From NCBI GenBank assembly GCA_015501595.1, contig JADNRX010000003.1, forward strand, positions 1 through 64,000: a DNA stretch of 64,000 bases, read 5' to 3'. The notes beneath the pieces were generated by a model. The model searched no databases and was not told where the DNA came from. It saw nothing but the letters and a program-made list of their open reading frames with translations. Below are positions 46,634 to 56,301 of this stretch, piece by piece. The first letter of the stretch is position 1. Every line of letters begins with the position of its first letter. The position numbers and the translations under genes are program-made. The DNA comes from Hymenopellis radicata. Its lineage: Eukaryota > Basidiomycota > Agaricomycetes > Agaricales > Physalacriaceae.

Positions 46634-47862
46634 ATCCTAAGCAGCCGCCCCACTGGCCGAACAGATTGCCCTATTAAATATGAGGCAACATAGCAAGCAC
46701 AGCGCATCCTCTGCATCCAGCTGATCTCGACCAACCAGCACCCGCTCTGGCATGACTGGGAGAACCTCTGTCCAGAATTGCGCTCTCACAATGATTGACT
46801 CTAGATGAGCCTCGCACTGCAGAGCAATATGCTCCACAGTCTCCAGGGACTGATGACATTGTCGACAGAGATACATGCAGACTGGCACCTTGCTGTGCTG
46901 AGAATGAATCCCCTGTAGACTATGTGCACCCAAAAGAAAGCGGGTCAACGTGACACGATGACCTCCTCCTCTTCGGTAAGGTAGTGCCGCAGGATAGAGA
47001 TCACTGGCTTTGACGGCACGTCTACAAAGGGTTCCGCACGGCCATGTAGAAGGTATAGACAGGTAGTCATCTCAGTAAGCTCATGCAGCTGGTTTGCAGG
47101 CATGTGCGACTTCCTTCATAAGACTGTCAATGAAATGCACGGACATCATACTCACCGCTGGGAGAATATCATGTACCAGCAGTACACCTCGCAGCGCGAT
47201 ATCCAGATCCATAAGCCAAAAGGAATGGTGATGTAGTCGAAGCGTGTCAGAAACATGTAACACCCGAGCCACGAACTGTGAGAGAGGCAAAGACAGAGAT
47301 AACGCAAATATCACAGCGTCAAGATGACACGGTGATACTTAAGAGGCTGCAGCCCGGTCTTGGTGAACAGGACACTGCGTATCGACCGGGACCCAAGCCC
47401 CAGCATCCGTCTGAGGCAAGCCTTCTGAACACCCCAATGCACCCAAATCGACGTCATGCGTGGTGACAGTCCGCCAAGGAGGAAAAGAGTTGAATACCAA
47501 GCTCCGGGGGCACACGACCTCTGCCCAATAGTTCCAGGCCAAATACTCCAGTCCTCGAAGCAGCATGAGCAGCATCTGCCTTCGCCTCACAGTGGTCTGC
47601 GAAGATATTGCGGGTGGTCAACCAGAAGTGAACCCCGACATACTTGTGGGATGACGCGTAAGGTATCGCCATCCCACCAAGAAAAAGCTGTTCGAGATCT
47701 TTATAAGATGCATGGCCAAATCGCACGAGACTTGGAACCGTCCAACATATTGGCCTTGTACCAGACCTCCAGCCGACAGAGATGTCGACGTAGACCCCGC
47801 CATGACCGAGAGACAATGACCATGTCATCTGCATGCGCCAGATGAGATATAGCACGACCTAG
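46634..47862 (-). mobile_element. Truncated LINE relic inside element B
   Basis: On the minus strand the sequence starts abruptly at LGRAISHLAHADDMVIVS, where ADD is the reverse-transcriptase catalytic motif, continues with RRHLCRLEVWYKANML, YASSHKYVGVHF and a block ending LPPELGIQL-like, and ends with a zinc-knuckle CRQCHQSLETVEHIALQC near 46800-46860. Frames are broken several times. It is the 3' third of a non-LTR retrotransposon, 5' truncated as usual for LINE copies. Confidence 0.75.
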
Positions 47863-48119
47863 CATTAACATGCATTTTTCGTAGGAGGAATAGATGGGGC
47901 TGTGATCAATTCAGCATTATATTTTAGGGAAAAAATACAGCATTTATGATATACACAAGACCATTCAATCATTGAAAGGCATGATTTCTGTATGCGTGAG
48001 CTCCATGACATTGGTAGGAGAGCCGATCTTGGGAACGCGAGGTCGACTCGGTATTCCGGTTGGAAACAGGATGTCTCAGACATCCAGGAAAGCAACGTCT
48101 TGTTAAAAAACGCATTAAG

Positions 48120-48900
48120 GCTGTGTGTTCCTAAGTCAACGTGTGCCCTCGGAGCATTTGAGGATGCACCTTAGACTAAAACAGCTCGATTCGGGCATTC
48201 AGTCCCGCCGTAGCGCCCACAGCCCCCGCCACATAAACTGATGTCTGGTTCACAACGGCGCAGTGAAGCTGAGTTTCTGAGAGTCAACAAGCACCCTCAG
48301 AAACATTTGTGGATATACCAATCAGCTGGACTCGGGCATACAGGCTGGCTGCCGCGCCCACAGTCGGATTACCAGAGATTACCATTCCGGAGGCCGCAAG
48401 ACGCGGAGAAGCTGCACGTCCGAGAGTGAGCGAGTGTCCTCGGGGAATGAAGGAGGCTCAGCTCGCTGAAGAAGAGCCGCTCGGGACATCTAATCCTGCG
48501 CCAGCACTCTAAATCCAAGGTCCGAGTTCTAAAGAGACAGAGAAACTGTATATGTTCGAGAGTCAGCGTCTGCCCTCAGACAAATTGGAGGATGCACCTC
48601 ACAAGAGGATGGGTCAATCTGGGCCCCCAGTCCCGCTCCAGCGCCTACACTCCCGCTGCTGCCGATAAAGGACATGTTGAGAACAACACAGATGGCGAGA
48701 AGCTGCGAGTACGTACGTACGTGTGTGCCCCAGAGAGCTGCGAGGATAAGACTCACCAAAAAATGGACCAGTCAAGTTTCCCAGTCCTACCTCAGCGTCC
48801 ACATTCCCGCCGCAGTGCTTCCGATCCCGATTCCATGCTCAAACCCGCCGTAACACCCACCCTACACGATGGAACCCTAAAATCGCCACCAGAGGCAGTG
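48120..48900. repeat. Degenerate tandem repeat, unit about 145 bases
   Basis: Five or six diverged units follow one another. Each has a GAGAGTCARCG-like start, a CCTCGGA/CCTCAGA block, a CTCGGGCAT-like block and a CGCCCACAGTC/CGTCCACATTC block. Anchor positions near 48219, 48358, 48500, 48644 and 48798 give spacings of 139 to 154. Confidence 0.6.
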
Positions 48901-49358
48901 AATACGTCGGCGCGGAGGACCAGGAACTCAGCTCTGTGGTATTGAAGGCCGCAAGGTGCCCGGTTCGGGCATGTAGCATGGTTGGCGCTGAGTGAAGTAC
49001 CAAACGAGTCAAATTCATCGGCTTATAGTTGTTAGCATCCCCGAATTGTTGCTGGCCATCTTATGGAGATGCGGGGAGTTCGTGGTGGTCGTCGTCGTGA
49101 TGGAAAACACGCTGCTGGCAGCCCTAAAGAAGGAATTTTAGTCGAATATTGAAAAGACATAAAGACCTAGAAAAGACACGCACTGACAGCGCCATCGAAG
49201 GCCGTAGTTGTTCTGGTCAAGCGCTTCGCGTTGCGACTAGGTGGTGGTACCGATAGAGCTTGACCTGTGGTTAGGGTTATAATGACGTCAATGAATCCGA
49301 CTGGCGAGCCGAAACTCGGATTCATCTACGTCATCGCGCCACTTTTTGCTGAAGCAAC

Positions 49359-49715
49359 CTGCAGGTGCAAAAGCATATTACCTGTAGGTGTGTTGAAATG
49401 TTACCTGTAGGTGTATTCAGATGTTACCTACAGGTATATTTGGGTGTTACCTACAGGTATATTCAGATGTTACCTACAGGTATATTCAGATGTTACCTAC
49501 AGGTATATTCGGACGTTACCTACAGGTGCTTTCATATGTTACCTGTAGGAGCCTGGGGATGCTACTACTTGTAGGCATGCTCAAATGTTACCTGTAGGTG
49601 CATGTAAGTCTTACCTATAGGAGTGGTGGATTATGACCTGTAGGACTGTTCAGAAGTGACCTGCAGGTGCACAAGGATGTTACCTGCAGGAGCACTCAAA
49701 TACAACCTATAGGTC
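49359..49715. repeat. Right subterminal array of CCTRYAGG palindromes
   Basis: About 15 copies of the same palindrome, again 23 bases apart (49381, 49404, 49427, 49450, 49473), with spacers such as TATATTCAGATGTTA. The right copies are mostly CCTACAGG and the left mostly CCTGTAGG, as expected for inverted orientation. Confidence 0.85.
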
Positions 49716-50144
49716 ATGACCAGGAGGCTATCTCTACCGTAGATACCCCAAATGCTCTGCAGCAGCCGGAGGCGAAGCAGCAGGCGCCGCCCACAGTCGG
49801 CGGAGCCGGCGTCGACGACACCTGCAGGTAGGCTCCGAGAGGCGATCGGAGGCGATCGCCAGTAGGAGCGGCTTTCTGGGTCAGGTCAGAGTTTGGAATC
49901 GGACATCGCCGAAAGTGATCGGAGTCGGATTCGTAACCTGACTCTGACCACCATGTGGCCCGCCCAACGCGACGCGTTCTCGCCATTGTTCGACGCGCCG
50001 CCAGCCCGCCATTGTTTGGTCCACTACAGTCACGATACTATTTACCTATTTGGATATTCACAATGACAATTGAACGGGACATTCTACTCTCGTCTTCTCT
50101 CTACTACCACCTCACTCACTGTGTCTCGACGTGCCGTCTAAAGC

Positions 50145-53100
50145 ATGCAACAGTCGGATAGCGACGCGAAACTGAGAAAGCTGGTGAATATCATCCCAGC
50201 TACTGTTCTTGAGGAGTACAGAAGAGAGGTGAGTTGTTTACTATCTTGCTCGCTCATATCATCCCTCTTAAACCGCAACCCGCATTCAACAGGCTATTGA
50301 TCCCCTAGCTCTCGAAGCGTTTCCCGAGGAATACAAACTCACTGATCCCCTCTCCTGGGTCGTTTACAATGACCTACAACGCTACTACAAGATTTGGATG
50401 CAAAACTCGCGTATCGGCAAGCTCAGTGCTGCGTCTGTCAGTGCTTCACAAACTCCAACACCATCTTCCGAGTCTCAACCTGTCACACCTCGCACAATAT
50501 CGAAGGAAAAGCTCCCCTCCGAGTCCCAGAACACTAGTAGCCGAACATCGACTCCGATTCTGAGTGGTACACTGTGAGTCGTAACCCTCATTATCACCTT
50601 CAATATCTAAATTGTTAATAGCGTGAATCCAATAGACCTAGAGGCTGAGAAAGTCACTGGACTATCCGCATTACTGGACGACGACGACGACGACGATGAC
50701 GAGATGCTCTTTCCCGTTGCCGGTCACATCCAAGACTCAGTCGTACCTGCTACATCCCGCAAACGCGCACGGGAGGACTCTCCAGAGGTTGAAATTGTTT
50801 CATACCAGGTTGCCCAAGATCTCTCCGAACCCAAGGGACCCCAGAAGAGACAGCGGAAATCAAAAACAACTGCTCAGCTTCCAATTACTCGGAATTTAAA
50901 GGTCGATCGAGTGGTCCAACTGGCTGAGGCTCCTTTGGGCTGGGATGTGTCGCACGATGAGGTTGTCGCTTATATCCTTGATCTATCCAAGTACACGGGA
51001 ACATGGCCTGCCTCAAACTCGATTGCGGCCTTTATCCGCTCCTGTGTATGTTTCCTTCGCTTCATGTATATTCTGATTCGCTGACCGTTGATTTAGGACC
51101 AGGACAGTTGGGGTGGAGGCTCGGGAGGATCTAAGAATGCCGCTGATTCACCTCAAGTTGTCCCATTCAACAATGCTCGCTGCCAAAGCGTACGCGCGAA
51201 CTGTCAGGGAATCTGGCATTGTGAGCTTGTTCCGCAAGCGTTCCTTTCTGGAGTTCAGCGGTACGGTCTCCATGATGCTGATGAACGGGCACGGAAGTGG
51301 TGGGACACGCAGCGTGATCTCAATGCAGCTCAGAATTCGAGCGCGATCGTCAAGGCAGTCGAGTACGTTCACCACACTGTTTCTACATTTGCTTTCTTAT
51401 TCCTTCGTAGGCTGTACAAGCGTGCACATCGAGGGAGATGTCACTATGTTGATGATGATGGCAAGCAATGTGATGCGTTGCCCGTGATTCGGCCACTGAA
51501 GAAGGTATGTAAGATATCGCATCTACTCGACCACGTCACTCATTCCCTCTGTAGCGCAATCTTAATGGCAAGAAGTTGTTAATTGGATGTGATGGTTATG
51601 AGGCTGGTCAAGCCAGCACTGCTCATCGTCTCACAGACATCCCGCGTGATGTCAATGAGGACCTTGTCAAGGAGCTTTTCCAGAATGACGGTGTTCTTTC
51701 TGAGGCGACACGAGCGAAATACTCAGTTATTGGCTCTTCGGAAAGCTGTTCATATATCTGTCAGCCTCGAAATGCTAAGGGAGCGAAGCTGTGCCGTACG
51801 TGACTCCTGCATCAATCGTATCAAATGCACTAACTTTGGCTCCAGCATATTCTCATACCAAAGACGGCCAGGTCTACCAGGCTAAGTTGGTCAATCACGC
51901 ATGCCCAGCGAAGATTTGTATCTTATCACCACACGATGACGGAAATCGGCGCGCAGTGGTCATTCCTGGAGATGCACCTCATAATCATCCTGCACCTCCC
52001 CGGATGAAGCCGCGTCCAGAGAGCAAGGACTTGTATCTTGATGCAGCTCGTGAACAAGGTGTTCTAGGATTAACCGTAGCGCGACTTGATAACGGTAAAG
52101 TTATTGTTGAATAAATTGCTATTTTCTTTCTTCCTAAGCCTTATTTGTAAGGTCCATCTGTTCGCCAAAGATTTGGAGACGATCCTGCTCTGATTGATCC
52201 CGCATTCACCAATCCTCGTCACAAGCGAACACTTCTGCGAAACGAGAAGCAAAAAGAGCAGCCGCACGGTTCTGATCTGACGGGTAAGTTCAATACTACA
52301 CTCTTCTGTCTTGAATCAACCGCTCACTCCTTGCTCAGCGGTTCTCCATCTTAAGATGAATGATGAGAAGACACTTCCTCTCGAGGATCGATATATACAT
52401 CATGTCCATACCGCCTCCCTCGGAAATGAATCTACGGGTGACATTGTTGTTACTATGCTTCCGGGACTGGCAGAACGAGTACATCGTGTTCGAGCCTCGC
52501 TCCACGATAACACCTACAAGCGACTAAAGGACGGCCAATGGAAGGACTGGGAAGTAGTATGGTTTGATGAACGATTGAATATGCGTGCGTGAATTCTGAT
52601 TCTATGAGAACTGAATGCTAACAACCACTAAGGTGTGACTGGTGCGCACATCTACTGTACCAGAGAGACAACGGATTCGTTTGAGCACATATGGCAGTCG
52701 TGGCTTGATACTATCACGACGGTTACTGGCCAGAAGCTCAGATTCTACTTCCTTGATGGGGTTGGTCTCGAAGTCGTTCTTGTTGATGGAAACCAACCTC
52801 AAATCGAAGGCTTTGGTCGTGTTCTGAAGAGAATACATGATTCACTACCTCCAGAGCGTCAGATTCCGGACGTTACCGAGTACAACATTGTTGAATACAT
52901 TATGAGATGCTGCTCCGTTCATCTCGACTGGTAAGCACCGATTTCCATCTACTACGGGAGCTGTATTCTCATCTGCATGGCTTAGAAACTTCGATACCCT
53001 TTCTAATCATCTTACTGCTGAAGAGAATACGTTCATCAGGAGTATCGTTTACTTGGAAACCGAGGAAGAAGTCGATGAGTATTGGCAGAAATGTGAGGCG

Positions 53101-54255
53101 TATGGTGAGAGCAACCCTTACATCGCAAGTAAGGAACCCGTGCCCTCGATCTCGTATCTGGAGAACTTACTTGTTATACCAGATTGGAAAGCAGATAAGC
53201 AGGGAAAGCCTTGGTTCGTTGCTCTCATAAATGAGCATCGGAGTAAGATATCGCGTGAGCATTGGTACAGCAACCCGGCGATACGAACATGAATGAAAGC
53301 GGGCATACATACACAAACCTTCAAACCGGAATTGGACTCTCTTTGCTTGACGCCATCGTAACGTGAGTATCTTCTTATGACTGAGTCTCTGCGCTACCTG
53401 AATTCTAATACTGTTGATAGTGCGCGGAAAATGGATACTGTTATTCTGCAAAAGCTGGAGCTTGTCGACAAGGAGCGTGTACTTCCAAATCACCGCAACA
53501 CCGTCACTCAGCGCTTCCATGCAAATATCAATCGGCGTTCAAACAAGGCCGCGAAGAATGCACAGCATCAGGAGAATGTCATTGCTGCCCAGGAGCTCGA
53601 TGCGCTACTGCTTAATGCAAACAACCTGCACAAGAAGTGTGTCGCTGATATAAAGGCTCTCGAGGATGAAAGGCGATCCCATGGCTTGTCTGATCATCAG
53701 CGAGAGCGTCTTACTGCAGCTCAGAATGCCCGTTCAGAGGCATGGACCAACCTCCAGCAACTTCGCCAGAAGAAACGAACCTTCGAGATGACAAGCACTA
53801 CTCCGAAAGGTCTGCGGAACCGCATCAACGCGGGCAAAGCAGTAAAGGGGAAATCTGTACTTTCAGATCCATCATCCTCCGACTTCGATATACCTGATGA
53901 TGTGTATGACACGGCATACAACGACTCCGATTCATCAACTTCTGTCAATGCAGATTCAACGATCCCAGCACCACCACCGATCGATGTCGCGAGCATCAAC
54001 TTCGATTGGATGCTGGATCTTTCAATTGACATTCCATTTGGCAATGCAGACGATTGGGATTGGAGTGCGCTGGAGTCATCCGAGTGGCCTCAGCCTCTGA
54101 ATAACGGGGAGTTTGGCGGGGAGCCACGGGCGGGGCCCTCCAGACTGGGCAATGCAGACGATTGGAGTGCGCCGGAGTCATTCCAGTGGCCTCAGCCTCC
54201 GAATAACGGGGAGTTTGGCTGGGAGCCACAGGCGGGGCCCTCCAGACTGCAGTGA
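50145..54255 (+). CDS. Mutator-like transposase of element A
   Basis: Multi-exon gene; the first exons are 50145-50228, 50293-50573 and from 50622. The N terminus is a small helical domain (VNIIPATVLEEYRRE, DPLSWVVYNDLQRYYKIWMQ), then a linker with eight aspartates. A cysteine/histidine-rich DNA-binding domain follows, with RANCQGIWHCE, RGRCHYVDDDGKQCDALPV and a PGDAPHNHPAPP end, similar in plan to GCM/FLYWCH modules. The catalytic-type part has WEVVWFDERLNMRVTGAHIY, CTRETTDSFEHIWQSW and VVLVDGNQPQIEGFGRVLKR. Downstream are TYTNLQTGIGLSLLDAIV and a coiled coil. One base seems lost near 53280 (after NPA). Catalytic residues are inferred by position only. Confidence 0.72.
54040..54249 (+). repeat. 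Tandem repeat at the transposase C terminus
   Basis: Two direct copies, 54040-54147 (108 bases) and 54148-54249 (102 bases), each encoding a GNADDW...WPQP-NNGEFG-EP-AGPSRL unit. The second lacks two codons. Tryptophan/proline/acidic composition suggests a disordered tail. Confidence 0.85.
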
Positions 54256-55884
54256 GAGTACCATACATAGTTACTGCAGCTAAACTGTGATGTATATAGA
54301 TAACGAGTAGCATGGTGTATACAAAGCATGGCCAGGAGATGCACTACATATATAAGACACTGAAAGTGCCTTAACCTCACTTGGAACACTGTCCCCGCGT
54401 TGGCGAGGCTGATCTTCGAAGGCGTTCGTGTATGTGACATCTGTCACAGATCGTGACATTGACTTGCCCTTCCTGCCTTTCGAGCCCTACAGAGGAGTGG
54501 CGTACACAATTTGCACCTCAGCATACAGATACATATATACTATGAATATTTCTGCTGCTATCTCACTTAGGACACAGTCCCCCAGGAGATACATAAATAA
54601 TACTGATTTTTGTACATGGCATAGGCGTGAATTGAACCCTCGATCAGCCCAATACACCCTACCCAAGTCGAAATCGAAGCTTGGCCAGTCGACCTTACTT
54701 ATTGGTGCAGCTCATTTTTCATCTGGCGACTGCCGCCACACAATTTCCAAGTTGGGATACCAGTGGGCGGGAGGGCGGCAGGGATGCGTCGGTCTGAGGG
54801 TCCAGAAAGAGTCACATGACCGCTTCACATTTGCGCAGTCGGATTGGGTGGTCAATGGGACTCGCAGTCGGATTCGAGTGTCCACAGTCGGATTCGGAAG
54901 TTGCCGGCGAATCGAATCCGACACTTTTGGTCATGACCCCTCCTCATCAGTCTCTCGCTCTCTGCGAAGCACTTTACCAACCTTCGTTACCTCCAACTCC
55001 ACCTCTATACCTCCGACAGGACGTTATCCACCGCACAACAGGCTAACCTTGTTGAGATGTTCCAAGTCATGCCTCCTCATCTGCAGGAACTTGATCTGGC
55101 CGGCTTCTCATGGACCAGCGCTGCAAAGGCTCTGGCTGTTGCTCAACAACCCAATTTGCAGCGGCTTTTGCTCAACCTCGAGTCGAAACCAGGCGCTCGG
55201 ATGGCACCTGCAAAGTTAACAGCTCATTTCCCTGCTCTAGTGCATATTCACATACCAGCCCGTTGGTGCGCTCAGCCCTCCTGGTTTATGCAGGCTTTCG
55301 AAGGGTCAAAATTGGAACACATTGCGGTTGGATTCACGGATTGTGTTCGCAGTGCAGAACCTGATGACCACCTGTGCAACGTGCCGTGTCGGTGGATTGT
55401 TGGCCTCGATCGTCTCTTTGCGGCATCGTCTTCGTCGTTGACTACTATGACCATCTCCACCGATTCATTTCCAAGCGGCAGTTTGGTTTCTTTCATCGAA
55501 CGCGTTACCACTGTCACTTTCCGAAGCATAGATTTTGACTGGGACGAAGAGCTCCTCGACGAACTCGTGGGACCCTTCGCAACTTTGTCTATCACCGGCT
55601 TACATTTCGTTGATTGCTCTGGAATTCCGCCGGCGTTTGGGAGATGGTTCGAAGATACAGAGCCGTCTCGACAGTGCTTTCCTGCATTGAAAGAACTCAA
55701 AGCTGGTCAGCTGTATACCCAGGCGGATGGGGAGGATGATGACGAATGGGACCCGGAAGGAGACATCATTTTCGAAGGTGAAGATGTTTGGCAACCAGAG
55801 GAGCGGCGGACGTTTGAAAAGGACTGTGAAAGACGTGGTATAGACGCAGTCTTCCACTGGGACTGGTTTGATGGCTGGGACTGA

Positions 55885-56301
55885 AAGGGCGCCATGAAGG
55901 GGGAGTGCCCTTATTCTAAACATTGGACAGCGCTCAAGAAGTACAAGGTAGGTATGTGTAGGTAGAAGCGGTACGTGGTCCCAATGAGGAACGGCCAGGA
56001 ACGCTCTGCAGTGATATCCCATGGTGTTGATGTGAATGCATAGTTCAAAACCTGGTTTAGCTGAGGCTCAGGCAAGGCTCAGGGACAAAGTTTGAAAAGT
56101 CGGAACTCGGACCGAGTCCTGACGGTATTTGTCAAGCGTTTCTCGTGGCTGACTCAGTACGCTCATCGACTGGAATTTACTCGAACATGTTGGTGGCGAC
56201 GCGCGTCGTATCTCATGTACGCGCGTCTATGGCTGACTCAATCCTTCCCGAATGCATAAATACTGGAATCGGCGCTGCTCACCCCATCTTACTCGACAAC
56301 C
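55885..56301. other. Intergenic region
   Basis: Promoter side of the BAG gene, with no gene seen. A TCGAAC/GGAATTTAC stretch near 56165-56185 is too weak to call a heat shock element. Confidence 0.4.

Larger units (their letters stand above)
46009..49877. mobile_element. Element B: nested DNA element with 25-bp inverted repeats
   Basis: Inverted repeats 46010-46034 and 49853-49877 match at 23 of 25 bases, with shared core GCCGCTCCTRCTGGCGATCG. They are flanked by the direct repeat GGGTCAGGT at 46000-46008 and 49878-49886. About 160 bases inside each end begins an array of CCTRYAGG palindromes. The interior holds a LINE relic and a degenerate 145-base tandem repeat; no transposase frame was found, so the element looks non-autonomous. 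One unexplained G (46009) lies between the left repeat and the inverted repeat. Confidence 0.8.
45965..54939 (+). mobile_element. Element A: Mutator-like DNA transposon (about 8975 bp)
   Basis: Flanked by the 9-base direct repeat CTCCTCATC (45956-45964 and 54940-54948). The ends are imperfect inverted repeats, 20 of 27 matching, sharing AAAAGTGTCGGA (45976-45987, and its complement at 54917-54928). GTCGGATTCG-like words repeat just inside both ends. The element carries one large multi-exon gene (50145-54255) with transposase character. A 9-base target duplication is typical of Mutator-like elements. About 3.9 kb of its length is a later insertion, element B; without B and its extra repeat copy it would be about 5.1 kb. 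Confidence 0.85.
45551..55884 (+). pseudogene. F-box/LRR gene split by a 9-kb transposon
   Basis: The 5' part has exons 45551-45593 and 45642-45964: start MEVARDSRSTV, F-box NILRLPNEILLLIFDAV, RLAAVCRRFRDILVHDLYRV. The 3' part, 54949-55884, gives SLSLSAKHFTNLRYLQLHLY, PPHLQELDLAGFSW and further LRR-like sequence to WDWFDGWD and stop. The 5' part ends on codons for LLI; the same nine bases (CTCCTCATC) recur at 54940-54948 in the same frame. Removing 45965-54948 joins 122 codons to 311 with no gap, 433 residues, a normal size for this family. The interrupted gene can at best make a truncated F-box fragment that runs to a stop at 46145-46147 inside the element. A frame-preserving join this exact argues for a recent insertion. 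Confidence 0.88.

Noticed and set aside
49887..49960. Second independent element end with inverted GGTCAGAG/CTCTGACC words
   Set aside because: The words form only a short local inverted repeat within element A; no partner end or flanking duplication was found.
54600..54700. tRNA-like T-loop (GGGTTCAATTC on the minus strand)
   Set aside because: No matching acceptor stem or anticodon arm could be drawn at the right distance.
45965..54939. KDZ (Kyakuja/Dileera/Zisupton) element
   Set aside because: Such elements are common in mushrooms, but the 9-base target duplication and the protein layout fit a Mutator-like element better; no CxC-type modules were recognised.
54428..55219. 263-codon open frame crossing the right end of element A
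   Set aside because: It runs from transposon into the F-box gene in a frame other than the conserved F-box frame, has no domain, and is explained by chance.
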